Shown piece by piece: positions 36,189-44,159 of a DNA stretch of 64,000 nt. Position 1 is the first letter of the stretch. The number at the start of each line of letters is the position of its first letter. Source of the stretch: Pedobacter africanus (GTDB lineage: Bacteria > Bacteroidota > Bacteroidia > Sphingobacteriales > Sphingobacteriaceae). The position numbers and the translations under genes were made by a program. Under the pieces are notes generated by a model. The model saw only the letters and a list, made by a program, of their open reading frames with translations, was not told where the DNA came from and made no database searches. Location of the stretch: positions 868,001 through 932,000 of the forward strand of contig NZ_FWXT01000001.1 of assembly GCF_900176535.1 (NCBI RefSeq). Reading direction: 5' to 3'.

Positions 36189-36950
36189 CTAAAACTTGAT
36201 CAGCAGCTTTTCAGAAATGAACTTATCGTTGCTGTAATATTCAAAAAACCATTCCCCGTTCTTTTTCAGTACTATTCCTTTCGACTGGCCATTGTCGGCA
36301 ATAAAGTAATCCTGCGCTGAGGTTTTAAAAAGAGTAAGCACCTTTTTAGGCGTAGTGTCTATCAACTGAAATCCATTGGCCGTAGCCTGTGCGTACAATG
36401 TTCCGGAGGCCTCTGTAACTTCAGTTGCTACAGCAGGCTGGTTAACAGGAACTGGTGCAGATGGCACACTTACAGGCACCTCAACTGCTGCTGTTTTCAT
36501 AACAGCAGTTCCCGTTGCTTCACCGGTAAAAGCATACGGCAGTTCAGTCAGGGAAGCAAAAGCATTTCTTAAAGCTTCATTATAGGAAGCATTGAACTCC
36601 TTTTCCCGGCTTTTGCCTTCTTTACTTTTAAATACCACATTCCCCTGGCAATCCTTCAGTATTAGGGTAAGTGTTGTGGTAAACATTCCTTTTTTTTCTA
36701 TCAGATCAGCATTCATTGCCCTGCATTTGTTATTGGCTATTTCAGCAGGCAAATCCTTATTGTCAAAATAAACGGTAAAACCTTTTTCTTCCAGCAATGC
36801 CTTGGTCAGGTTGTTCAAGCCATACTGGTCTATCTGTTTAAAAAAGCTAAACTGTTCAGGCACCAATACATACTTATAATTGTTGATGGTATTTTGTGCA
36901 TACCCGGACAGTGCTGTACAAACAAGAAGTAATAAAAGATATCTTTTCAT
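36189..36950 (-). CDS. Secreted protein of unknown function
   Basis: A signal peptide (MKRYLLLLLVCTALSGYAQ) is followed by a domain with LTKALLEEKGFTVYFDNKDLP and a Val/Pro/Thr-rich linker (TEVTEASG, VSVPSAPVPVNQP), then a C-terminal beta-rich part (GFQLIDTTPKKVLTLFKTSAQDYFIADN). I do not recognise a named family. I selected the ATG at 36950 because it directly begins the signal peptide; a longer start at 37052 adds 34 residues with no signal features. Neighbours give no hint. Confidence 0.7.
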   Translation of the reverse strand: MKRYLLLLLVCTALSGYAQNTINNYKYVLVPEQFSFFKQIDQYGLNNLTKALLEEKGFTVYFDNKDLPAEIANNKCRAMNADLIEKKGMFTTTLTLILKDCQGNVVFKSKEGKSREKEFNASYNEALRNAFASLTELPYAFTGEATGTAVMKTAAVEVPVSVPSAPVPVNQPAVATEVTEASGTLYAQATANGFQLIDTTPKKVLTLFKTSAQDYFIADNGQSKGIVLKKNGEWFFEYYSNDKFISEKLLIKF

Positions 36951-37065
36951 AATGTCATAAAATTCTGCGTTTATAAAGATAAAGGATTTGAATTTGAAAC
37001 GAGGCATCAATTTCTGTAATTTAGTTACAAAAATGTAAAGTCCCCAAAACACGATAAAACAACGA

Positions 37066-37485
37066 ATGAAAGTAGAATTAAAAAGAATAAATGATGCCGT
37101 TCATTTTGAAGCATCAAGCCCATCTTCGACAGTAAAAGTTAACATCGACGGCTCGCCCGAAATCGGGGGCCTTGGTCTGGGTGTACGACCAATGGAAATG
37201 GTATTAATGGCGCTTGGCTCCTGCAGCTCGCTGGATCTGATCAGTATCCTTAAAAAACAGAAACAGGTGATCAGAGATTTTTCAGTTTCTGTTGAAGGGC
37301 AGCGAAGAGAACAGATCCCAACAATATTTACTAAAATTCACATGACATTTACACTTACCGGAGAGATCAACGAAGATAAGGCCGCACGTGCAGCAGAACT
37401 GGCAGTAAGAAAATATTGCTCTGTGCATGATATGCTTGTAGCTGGCGGTGTTGAGATCAGCTACTCAGTTAATATTAAACCTTAA
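37066..37485 (+). CDS. OsmC family peroxiredoxin-like protein
   Basis: OsmC/Ohr proteins reduce organic hydroperoxides or bind thiol-reactive compounds. Cys in ALGSCSSLDLISIL (near residue 55) and in KYCSVHDMLVAGGV (near 125) are the two active-site cysteines. Its 139 residues cover a full OsmC domain. It stands alone with a strong terminator hairpin after it. Confidence 0.88.
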   Translation: MKVELKRINDAVHFEASSPSSTVKVNIDGSPEIGGLGLGVRPMEMVLMALGSCSSLDLISILKKQKQVIRDFSVSVEGQRREQIPTIFTKIHMTFTLTGEINEDKAARAAELAVRKYCSVHDMLVAGGVEISYSVNIKP

Positions 37486-37495
37486 TAAAATAAAA

Positions 37496-37523
37496 GGTGT
37501 CCTCGGCAAAAGCCTCAGACACC
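37496..37523. terminator. Terminator hairpin between convergent genes
   Basis: GGTGTC (37496-37501) pairs with GACACC (37518-37523), with an inner GGC/GCC stem around an AAAA loop. It is preceded by A-rich sequence (37486-37495) that can serve as the U-run for the minus-strand gene. It follows the OsmC stop and precedes the M16-like gene end. Confidence 0.65.
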
Positions 37524-37564
37524 CTATTGACCTGTTTGTATAAGTTTGGTTAGGTTTTCAAAAA

Positions 37565-38212
37565 TTAGTTGTTTGAAACCAGGTAGGTTTTATTCGTTTC
37601 AGCTACTGGTTTTTGCTGGTTCATTGCTTTTTTAGTGTAATTTTTAGCAAGTCCGGCTGTGATGTTTCCGGCAACTGTCAAAACAGTTTGAGCAGGATTG
37701 TTGATCTCCTTATAATAAACATTCACATCGTCAAGTGTAAGTTTGGCCAGGCTGTTTTTATTTATGGTTGAAGGGAAATATTTGTCCTGCGCAGTTAAAT
37801 GGGCCAGCACTGTATTTTTTGCCTTGTCAAATGCATCTTGGTTAAATGCAGGTGCACTGATATAAGCACACAAGGTCTGCAGTGCGTTTTCAAACTGATC
37901 GTGTTGGGTCGCCAGGTTCACGCCTTTGTCGCTATAGCTAAGGCCCGCGTCCATTGCAGTAAGTTCCTGGTTCAACAATGTTGTTAATACTTCTTTCGCC
38001 ACTGCTTTCTCTGCCTGGTATTTGTCGGCTGCTTCAAAGCTCAGGTTTGCAAAAACCTTAGGTGTAGCTTCATTTTCAGCAATGATGATGGTCATCCCGC
38101 TTTTTAACTTATAACTTACCGGATCTTTCATTACTGAAGATTGAGCATAGCTAAAAGAAGTGCCAGTTAAGAGCGCGAATACAGTTGCAATTGTTTTTAA
38201 TTTGTTGTTCAT
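37565..38212 (-). CDS. Short M16-like secreted protein lacking the zinc motif
   Basis: A signal peptide (ending SYAQ) is followed by SYKLKSGMTIIIAENEATPKVFANLSFEA, which resembles the start of an insulinase (M16) domain, and DAFDKAKNTVLAHLTAQ...LAKLTLDDVNVYYKEINNPAQTVLTVAGNI, which resembles its second half. The region that should carry the HxxEH zinc motif is absent or shortened, so it is likely not a peptidase. At 215 residues it is half of a normal M16 domain pair. It could act as a binding subunit. Confidence 0.65.
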   Translation of the reverse strand: MNNKLKTIATVFALLTGTSFSYAQSSVMKDPVSYKLKSGMTIIIAENEATPKVFANLSFEAADKYQAEKAVAKEVLTTLLNQELTAMDAGLSYSDKGVNLATQHDQFENALQTLCAYISAPAFNQDAFDKAKNTVLAHLTAQDKYFPSTINKNSLAKLTLDDVNVYYKEINNPAQTVLTVAGNITAGLAKNYTKKAMNQQKPVAETNKTYLVSNN

Positions 38213-38250
38213 AGGGTTTGTTCTAATTTTACTTTTGTTAATTGTTGGGT

Positions 38251-38258
38251 CAAAAGTA
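38251..38258 (-). promoter_or_regulatory. Candidate -7 box (TACTTTTG)
   Basis: TACTTTTG on the minus strand fits TAnnTTTG, 38 bp before the M16-like ATG. No convincing -33 box is visible. Confidence 0.4.
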
Positions 38259-38435
38259 GAATCAGCAGGCCAGCCCTGAAATGAACAATAGGCAGAAAGG
38301 CAGTTCTACCCGATGAAAAGGAAATTCTGCCCGACGGCGATTTTCTTATTTTTCAGCTCCATAAGCAACAAAGGGAATAGTAACTACTATCCCCTTTGTA
38401 TAAAGCTAATTATAAATCAATTGATTCGCAAGCAG

Positions 38436-38864
38436 CTATTTATGCTGCTCCGCATATCTTTTAAAGCTGTTCATTATGGCCTGCCATCCGCCTTGCTGCA
38501 TTTCAATGGAGTTGGTCTCTTCTGCCTCAAAAATCTCAGTCACCTCCGTTGTATCTCCATTTTCCGAAAAAGTAATCTTTACTTTCCTGCCGTCGCCGAG
38601 CGTATAGGCAATGAGTTTATGGGTTTCAACCTCATCATAAATACCTCCGAAGTCAAAGCCAAAACTACCGTCCTTGGCTTCCATACGTGAGGAAAATGCC
38701 CCGCCAACACGCAGGTCATTTTCTGCTTTTGGGGTATGCCAGTCATCAGAGGCACTACACCATTTTACAATGTGCGCAGGAGCGTTCCAGAATTCCCATA
38801 CTTTTTCAACTGGTGCATTCACTGTAGCTGCTACGGTGATTTTGGTTTTATTTGCTGTTTCCAT
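38436..38864 (-). CDS. SRPBCC (AHSA1-like) family protein
   Basis: It has the START/Bet v1-like fold of activator-of-Hsp90-homologue proteins: ITVAATVNAPVEKVWEFWNAPAHIVKWCSASDDWHTP at the start and GGWQAIMNSFKRYAEQHK at the end. These proteins bind small hydrophobic molecules; the ligand is unknown. The length of 142 is typical. It is not coupled to an ArsR gene, unlike the similar protein at 43215. Confidence 0.85.
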   Translation of the reverse strand: METANKTKITVAATVNAPVEKVWEFWNAPAHIVKWCSASDDWHTPKAENDLRVGGAFSSRMEAKDGSFGFDFGGIYDEVETHKLIAYTLGDGRKVKITFSENGDTTEVTEIFEAEETNSIEMQQGGWQAIMNSFKRYAEQHK

Positions 38865-39004
38865 ATTTCTTTGTTTTTGTTTATGATGTAAAGATAGGTC
38901 GCATTTTTACAACCGGTGATGGGGAAAAACGACATTTACCGGGTAGATTGCGACAAAGAACTTTTAACCCCAGCATTTGTTTAATATTAACAAAATGAAC
39001 ATTT

Positions 39005-39493
39005 ATGGATACATTAAAAAAACAAATCATACAGGAGTTAACAGTGTTTTACAGCGGCGACCCCTGGGTAACTGAAAACTTTGAATATAAAGTAGCTACG
39101 CTGAATGCAGAAACGGCCTTACAAAGGATTTCCGCTTTTAACCATAACATTGCAGAAATTGTGGCACATATGACCGCCTGGAGAAACTTTGTCATCAAAA
39201 AGCTTCAGGGAGATATTACGTTTAACATCGTAGACAATACCAAAGGCGACTGGCCCGACGCAAATTCATGGGAAGAAACATTAAGCAATTTCCGTCTATC
39301 CCAAGCTGATCTTATCCGATCATTAAACAATTTCTCTGACAATAAGTGGAAAGAGACAGTTCCCACCAGGTCATATGATTTTATATACCTCGTTAAAGGG
39401 ATTGTTCAGCACGATTACTATCATTACGGACAAATTGGCTGTTTGATTGCAGCACAAAAAAAATTACATCAATCTACCACTTCAACTTCATGA
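39005..39493 (+). CDS. DinB family protein
   Basis: A four-helix bundle of the DinB/YfiT group with the three metal-binding His residues expected in FNHNIAEIVAHMTAWRN (His near 58) and QHDYYHYGQIGCLIAA (two His near 140). Known members are damage-inducible proteins or thiol S-transferases; the function here is open. It overlaps the end of the convergent cysteine desulfurase by 25 bp. Confidence 0.86.
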   Translation: MDTLKKQIIQELTVFYSGDPWVTENFEYKVATLNAETALQRISAFNHNIAEIVAHMTAWRNFVIKKLQGDITFNIVDNTKGDWPDANSWEETLSNFRLSQADLIRSLNNFSDNKWKETVPTRSYDFIYLVKGIVQHDYYHYGQIGCLIAAQKKLHQSTTSTS

Positions 39494-40626
39494 ACAATTT
39501 CTTTTATAAAAAGACAGGCAAGTTGCTCAACTGCATAGTCGATCTCTTCGGCAGTATTGTACCTGCTAAATGAAAACCTGATGGTATTGCTGTCGGAATT
39601 GATGTGCAGCGCATTCAACACATGTGAGGTTTTGCCAGAATTACTGTTACAGGCGCTTCCACCAGAAGCACAGATACGATGTTGATCGAGATAGGTTAAG
39701 GGCGAGCCCCATGTATCTGGCAGCGCTACACTGAGCACCGTCGAAAGGCTTAGTTCTTTCGATGATGAATTCCCATTAAAACTTATACCAGGGATTTTGT
39801 TGGTCAGCTTATAGATCATTCTTTCTTTTAAACCTGAAATGTGGGCATGGTTAGACTCCCTGTTGCTGTAGGCCAGTTCTAGCGCCCTGGCCAACCCAAC
39901 AATACCCGCAACATTTTCAGTGCCGCTGCGCTGTCCACCCTCTTGCGCACCACCATTTATAAAAGGGTTCAAACGTTCGGTCGATTTCTTATACAAAAAA
40001 CCAATGCCTTTAGGCCCATGAAATTTATGGGCTGAGCCAACCAGAAAATCAATACCTAACTTTTGGGTATCGTATTTATACTGCCCCATGGTCTGAACTG
40101 TATCAGAATGAAAAATAGCACCGTAATGGCTGCAGATTTTAGCGATCTGATCGATGTCGTTTAAATTACCGATTTCATTATTGCCATGCATTACCGATAC
40201 AAAAGCGCTTTCGTTTGCCGCCAGCAGCTGATCCAGATGACTAAGGGAGGGTACTCCCTTTGCATCATGGTTTAGGTAAACCAGCCTGATCTCCCCTCGC
40301 TGCTCCAGTGCTTTTAAAGTATTCAATACCGCATGATGTTCCAATGCCGTAGTGATAGCAAGCTTTATATTGTTGCCGCAAATTGCAGAAACAATCGCTG
40401 TATTGTCAGCCTCTGTTCCCCCAGAAGTAAATATAATATGATCGGAACTGGTGTTGAGCACATCAGCAACGATACCCCGCGACTGGCAGATTGCAGCCCG
40501 GGCCTCACGGCCAAAGTGGTGTGCTGAGGACGGGTTGCCAAAATTTTCGAAAAGATAAGGCTCCATAGCCCTGAATACGGCTTTGCTTAAAGGTGTGGTT
40601 GCTGCATTGTCTAGATAAATTCTCAT
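39469..40626 (-). CDS. Cysteine desulfurase (NifS/IscS type)
   Basis: This PLP enzyme takes sulfur from cysteine for Fe-S clusters or other sulfur transfer. The N-terminus MRIYLDNAATTPLSKAV, the PLP-binding Lys in SAHKFHGPKGIGFLYK (near residue 205) and the catalytic Cys in SGGSACNSNSGKTSHVL (near 325) are seen. It lacks any isc or suf neighbours. A SAM-I riboswitch lies 30 bp upstream, so it is probably tied to methionine/cysteine metabolism rather than routine cluster assembly; it may act as a cysteine-recycling enzyme. Confidence 0.92.
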   Translation of the reverse strand: MRIYLDNAATTPLSKAVFRAMEPYLFENFGNPSSAHHFGREARAAICQSRGIVADVLNTSSDHIIFTSGGTEADNTAIVSAICGNNIKLAITTALEHHAVLNTLKALEQRGEIRLVYLNHDAKGVPSLSHLDQLLAANESAFVSVMHGNNEIGNLNDIDQIAKICSHYGAIFHSDTVQTMGQYKYDTQKLGIDFLVGSAHKFHGPKGIGFLYKKSTERLNPFINGGAQEGGQRSGTENVAGIVGLARALELAYSNRESNHAHISGLKERMIYKLTNKIPGISFNGNSSSKELSLSTVLSVALPDTWGSPLTYLDQHRICASGGSACNSNSGKTSHVLNALHINSDSNTIRFSFSRYNTAEEIDYAVEQLACLFIKEIVHEVEVVD

Positions 40627-40656
40627 ATCCGTTAAAGTTTAAAATGATCAAATACA

Positions 40657-40783
40657 CTTATCCGGATAGCACTGAGCTGAAACGATCTTATCTTTCCGTC
40701 AACCTGACGGTAGGAATTAGCACCTTGCAAAATACAGGTTGCCAAGACTTCACAGGGCCTTTCCCTCAGTCTTTCTGGATAAG
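40657..40783 (-). ncRNA. SAM-I (S-box) riboswitch
   Basis: The minus strand matches the S-box consensus: P1 5' arm CTTATCC (40783-40777), GAGGGAAAGGCCCTGTGAAG (P2 and the kink-turn region), GGCAACC, AAGGTGCTAATTCC (junction) and the P1 3' arm GGATAAG (40663-40657). P1 is a 7-bp perfect pair. It binds S-adenosylmethionine. It precedes a cysteine desulfurase. No intrinsic terminator is visible between it and the ATG at 40626, so control is more likely at translation or by an unseen structure. Confidence 0.93.
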
Positions 40784-40813
40784 TAAAATAAATTTAAGAA
40801 CTGTTATTGAGTG

Positions 40814-40821
40814 CAAATATA
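40814..40821 (-). promoter_or_regulatory. -7 box (TATATTTG) upstream of the SAM-I riboswitch
   Basis: TATATTTG fits TAnnTTTG and lies 31 bp before the first riboswitch base. There is no TTG at -33, but an element ACTATTTTTGTA (40831-40842) lies 9 bp upstream and matches 10 of 12 bases with the cys operon promoter element at 4367-4378. Confidence 0.55.
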
Positions 40822-40860
40822 ACAATAGACTACAAAAATAGTATACTTTATTTTAAAATA

Positions 40861-40875
40861 CTACTAAATTAGTAG
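40861..40875. promoter_or_regulatory. Perfect 15-bp palindrome (CTACTAAATTAGTAG)
   Basis: CTACTAA-A-TTAGTAG is an exact palindrome located between the desulfurase promoter and the sterol desaturase-like gene. It is a plausible operator for a dimeric regulator of either gene. The rest of 40876-40998 is AT-rich, with no gene seen. Confidence 0.5.
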
Positions 40876-40998
40876 ATTATATTTATATCTTAGCAAAAAC
40901 TTTAGATTATTTGGTACATCTTGGTTTTGTTCATTTAAGCCAGACTGGATGGTCTGGCTTGTTTAAACCTTAAAAAATGCAATTTCCTTAAATAATAA

Positions 40999-42234
40999 AT
41001 GACGATGATCCAGCTCAATTATTTGGCTTTTGCCATACCTGCATTCTTTATCTTTCTTTTCCTGGAGTATCAGCTGGCTATCAGGATGAACAGGATCGGC
41101 ATATTTAAATACGAAGGTTCTGTAGCCAATCTCAGTATAGGAATTGCCGAGCGATTGCTGAACCTTTTTATTTCGGCAAGTTTTTACAGTTTGTTTTATT
41201 GGGTATATGAGAACTATGCGCTATTCCAAATCCCTAACAAATGGTGGGTATGGATATTGCTCCTCCTCACTACAGACCTGGTATGGTATTGGTACCACCG
41301 GCTGGGGCATACTATTAATTTTTTATGGGCTGCCCATATTGTACATCATCAAAGTGAAGAATTCAACCTTACTGTCTCTGCAAGAATTACGGTGTTCCAG
41401 GCATTGATACGGAACATTTTCTGGTGTACCATCCCTTTTATGGGTTTTCATCCCGCAATGGTTATTACCATCCTCCTGGTACATGGTGCCTATTCTTTCT
41501 TCACCCATACCCAACTGATCGGAAAACTTGGCTGGCTGGAGCATATCTTTATCACTCCCTCCCTGCATGGTGTACACCATGCCAGCAATGAAAAATACCT
41601 CGATAAAAATTACGGTGACGTTTTTGTGTTATGGGATAAACTTTTCGGAACTTTTCAAAAAGAAGAAGAAAAACCGAAGTACGGTTTAACCCATCCCATT
41701 AAAAGCTATAGTTTCCTCTGGCAGCATTTTCACTATTATCTTGAAATAGCAGAAGCCTGCAAACAGGCCAAAGGTTTCCGGGCTAAAATCAGGATCATTT
41801 TTGGCAGTCCGGCACAATTGGACCAGGAGATTAGGCCATTGCTCGAAAAACGGTACCTGCAGCATAAACCGGTTGTAACCTACCGATTTAAATTCCGGAC
41901 CTATCTGGACCTGCAGCTTACCCTTTGTATTGCCCTTTTAACCTTTATTACTGCAGCTTACACTGGCCTGGCCCTGTACGATAAGCTTTTTATCGTAGCT
42001 TTTATATTGCTTACGCTGATCAATTGCGGGGCCCTCATGGAGCAAAGAAAATGGATCTATTACCTGGAATGCATGAGACTGATCGTGGTTCTGGCCTTTG
42101 CTTTCTGGAAACTGGATATTCTTGAACTACTTATTTTGCCAGCTGTAGCATTGATAGTGCTGGAGAGTGTTTTCAGGTTAAGCCTGCATTACCGGAATTA
42201 TGTGCTGAGGTACGAAAAAATATATACAGAATAG
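40999..42234 (+). CDS. Sterol desaturase / fatty acid hydroxylase family protein
   Basis: It is a membrane di-iron oxygenase with the His boxes HRLGH (WYHRLGHTINFLWAAH), HIVHH, HTQL (FFTHTQLIGKLG) and HGVHHASN in residues 95-200, and about seven hydrophobic segments. The family hydroxylates or desaturates lipids such as sterols and carotenoids. The C-terminal 130 residues form additional membrane helices. It may start at the second ATG (MIQLNY). It stands alone. Confidence 0.88.
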   Translation: MTMIQLNYLAFAIPAFFIFLFLEYQLAIRMNRIGIFKYEGSVANLSIGIAERLLNLFISASFYSLFYWVYENYALFQIPNKWWVWILLLLTTDLVWYWYHRLGHTINFLWAAHIVHHQSEEFNLTVSARITVFQALIRNIFWCTIPFMGFHPAMVITILLVHGAYSFFTHTQLIGKLGWLEHIFITPSLHGVHHASNEKYLDKNYGDVFVLWDKLFGTFQKEEEKPKYGLTHPIKSYSFLWQHFHYYLEIAEACKQAKGFRAKIRIIFGSPAQLDQEIRPLLEKRYLQHKPVVTYRFKFRTYLDLQLTLCIALLTFITAAYTGLALYDKLFIVAFILLTLINCGALMEQRKWIYYLECMRLIVVLAFAFWKLDILELLILPAVALIVLESVFRLSLHYRNYVLRYEKIYTE

Positions 42235-42265
42235 TGCAGTAATCTATTCTGTCCAAAAAACCTGC

Positions 42266-42273
42266 TAACTTTG
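42266..42273 (+). promoter_or_regulatory. -7 box (TAACTTTG) directly before the HAD gene
   Basis: TAACTTTG fits TAnnTTTG, and the ATG at 42278 follows it after 4 bases. The transcript would therefore start at or next to the ATG (leaderless). The same spacing is seen at the cys leader peptide. Confidence 0.5.
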
Positions 42274-42277
42274 CAGC

Positions 42278-42937
42278 ATGAATAAACAAGTAGCCGTCAT
42301 TTTTGACATGGATGGTGTCATTTGCCATACAAATCCCTATCACTCCCTTGCCTTCAGAGATTTTTTTTCAACCCGCAACCTTAATCCAACTGATGAAGAG
42401 TTTGCCCAGCATATGTTTGGAAAAAGCAACAGCTATATTCTATCACATTTCTTAAAAAGGCCTATTACCGGCAATGAATTACTGAAGATGGAAGAGGAAA
42501 AGGAAAGTCTGTTCAGAAAAATCTATGAGCCCCATATTGAGCCTATTGCAGGCTTTGTAGCATTTGCAAACGATCTAAAAAACAATGGTGTAAAGTTGGG
42601 CGTTGCCACTTCTGCACCCTATGCAAATCTCGACCTTATCCTGGGTAAAATCAATATCCGTGAAATGCTGGGTTCTATAATGGCCAGCGAAGATGTCAAA
42701 AAACATAAACCCGATCCGGAAGTGTATATCAGCTCCGCAGCTAATCTAAACGTGCAGGCGCAGCAATGCCTGGTTTTTGAAGATTCCTTTTCCGGTATTT
42801 CAGCTGCATTAAATGCCGGGATGCAGGTAGTAGGCGTATTGAGTTCACACACCAGGGATGAACTTCCACCATGCCATTTATACATTAACGATTATACTGA
42901 GCTTTCTTACGACAACATCAGCCATTTATTTAAATAA
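42278..42937 (+). CDS. HAD family hydrolase, beta-phosphoglucomutase-like
   Basis: It has the HAD motifs I (VIFDMDGVICHTNPYH), II (GVATSAPYANLD), III (KHKPDPEVYISSAANL) and IV (CLVFEDSFSGISAALNAGM), with a small cap domain. It likely dephosphorylates a phosphosugar or acts as a phosphoglucomutase-like enzyme. Its 219 residues are typical. It is followed by a small gene after 3 bp, which may be co-transcribed. Confidence 0.88.
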   Translation: MNKQVAVIFDMDGVICHTNPYHSLAFRDFFSTRNLNPTDEEFAQHMFGKSNSYILSHFLKRPITGNELLKMEEEKESLFRKIYEPHIEPIAGFVAFANDLKNNGVKLGVATSAPYANLDLILGKINIREMLGSIMASEDVKKHKPDPEVYISSAANLNVQAQQCLVFEDSFSGISAALNAGMQVVGVLSSHTRDELPPCHLYINDYTELSYDNISHLFK

Positions 42938-42940
42938 CAT

Positions 42941-43207
42941 ATGGAAAATGAAAATAAGAACCCCTACGTTCAGTTTAATGCTCAGATACTAAAAGATTGG
43001 ATAGACAACGGGGTGAAATACATAAAGCTGGTTGAGCTGGATACAGACCTGCCAGTAAAGTTCTTTGAACTGGTTCCCGATTCAGAAATTCCGGATAGCG
43101 GAGAAACCATTTATCCTATCGGCTCCGAAGACATTGCTGAACTCCTGGAGCCGATAAAGGGCATAAAATTCCTTGTTCACGAGATTTATCTCGAAGAAGA
43201 AGAATAA
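42941..43207 (+). CDS. Small protein of unknown function
   Basis: An 88-residue acidic protein (VQFNAQILKDWIDNGVKYIKLVELD...IYLEEEE) starting 3 bp after the HAD stop. I recognise no domain. Its 3' end converges with an SRPBCC gene with a 7-bp gap. Close spacing suggests co-transcription with the HAD gene. Confidence 0.65.
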   Translation: MENENKNPYVQFNAQILKDWIDNGVKYIKLVELDTDLPVKFFELVPDSEIPDSGETIYPIGSEDIAELLEPIKGIKFLVHEIYLEEEE

Positions 43208-43214
43208 ATAGAGC

Positions 43215-43694
43215 CTAAGCTTTCACTAAGGTCTCCAGGCGGTTAAACATCTTGATCCAGCTTTGGTATGCACCGCTTTGTTTTGCACTCTCCTCAGATA
43301 CCGTCTGATGCAATACCAGCTTGGTTTGCCCTCCAACCGGGCTTAACGTAACCGTGGTAATGATTTCTTTTGGCCATTCTTCGGGTTTACCAGTCTGCGC
43401 TGCTGTAACATCATCCCCTGCCTCATTGGTCAGGACCATAGAAAACACCAGCTCTTCAGAGGGGCTTACCGTTTTATAGGTGCCCATTACCCAGCAATCG
43501 CCATGAACAGGATCATGGATGCAGGAATGAAAAGTACCACCTTCCTTTACATTTATAGCTTTAAACTCAATGGTACAGCCATCAGGGGCATACCATTGAA
43601 CCAATTGCTCAGGATCAGTCCATGCCCGAAATACCAGTTCCATTGGGGCATCAAAAAGATGGCTGATTTTAAGTTCCTTTTTAGCTTGTTCCAT
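43215..43694 (-). CDS. SRPBCC (AHSA1-like) family protein
   Basis: ELKISHLFDAPMELVFRAWTDPEQLVQWYAPDGCTIEF at the N-terminus and SGAYQSWIKMFNRLETLVKA at the C-terminus mark the AHSA1-type START-like fold, which binds small ligands. It overlaps the ArsR gene by 14 bp, so both are translated from one mRNA. ArsR-SRPBCC pairs are common, with the regulator controlling itself and the partner. Confidence 0.88.
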   Translation of the reverse strand: MEQAKKELKISHLFDAPMELVFRAWTDPEQLVQWYAPDGCTIEFKAINVKEGGTFHSCIHDPVHGDCWVMGTYKTVSPSEELVFSMVLTNEAGDDVTAAQTGKPEEWPKEIITTVTLSPVGGQTKLVLHQTVSEESAKQSGAYQSWIKMFNRLETLVKA

Positions 43695-44022
43695 CGTCTT
43701 TGCTTTTAGTTTGTATTTTCTTTAAATAATTATCCAGTTTGTCAAATTTGCTCACCCACTGTTTTCTCGATTGCTCAACCCAATCGGTTACTTCAACCAG
43801 CTTTTCCAGCTGTACCTCGCAAAACCGCTCCCTACCCTTCTGGGTAATCACCACCAGGCCACACTCCGTTAAAATCTGGATATGTTTTGAAATGGCCTGG
43901 CGGCTAATCTCGAAAGACTCGGCCACGGCATTCAGGTTCAGCGGCTCAGGGGCCACTCTTTGTATAATCTCCCTACGCACAGGATCGGCAATTGCCTGAA
44001 ATACATCTCTTCTTATCTTCAT
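43681..44022 (-). CDS. ArsR family transcriptional regulator
   Basis: It has a winged helix (VFQAIADPVRREIIQRVAPEPLNLNAVAESFEISRQAISKHIQILTECGLVV) but lacks the classical metal-binding Cys motif, so it is a non-metal or unknown-ligand ArsR. I use the start at 44022 (MKIRRDVF) because a -7 box lies at 44041-44048, leaving no room for the alternative start at 44055. A perfect inverted repeat follows upstream of the box. Confidence 0.88.
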   Translation of the reverse strand: MKIRRDVFQAIADPVRREIIQRVAPEPLNLNAVAESFEISRQAISKHIQILTECGLVVITQKGRERFCEVQLEKLVEVTDWVEQSRKQWVSKFDKLDNYLKKIQTKSKDDGTS

Positions 44023-44040
44023 TATGCAACTATATGATTG

Positions 44041-44069
44041 CAAATATAAGCGCAATCATTTAATTGCGC
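44041..44069 (-). promoter_or_regulatory. ArsR promoter and operator (GCGCAAT-N6-ATTGCGC)
   Basis: The -7 box TATATTTG is on the minus strand at 44048-44041. Directly upstream is GCGCAAT (44050-44056) with ATTGCGC (44063-44069), a perfect 7-bp inverted repeat with a 6-bp spacer. This is the expected place for ArsR autoregulation. Confidence 0.65.
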
Positions 44070-44126
44070 AAGTGTTTGTTAAAATACTTCTTATCCTACA
44101 TCAATGAACAGTGCAAAACTGCGGAG

Positions 44127-44134
44127 TATCTTTG
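44127..44134 (+). promoter_or_regulatory. -7 box (TATCTTTG) of the pirin gene
   Basis: TATCTTTG fits TAnnTTTG, 26 bp before the pirin ATG. AAGGAG (44146-44151) is a strong Shine-Dalgarno-like site, unusual for this genome, and supports the start at 44160. Confidence 0.5.
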
Positions 44135-44159
44135 ATGTACTTAAAAAGGAGAAAATAAG

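Noticed and set aside
40593..40841. Plus-strand ORF over the SAM-I riboswitch
   Set aside because: It is antisense to the riboswitch and shows no protein features.
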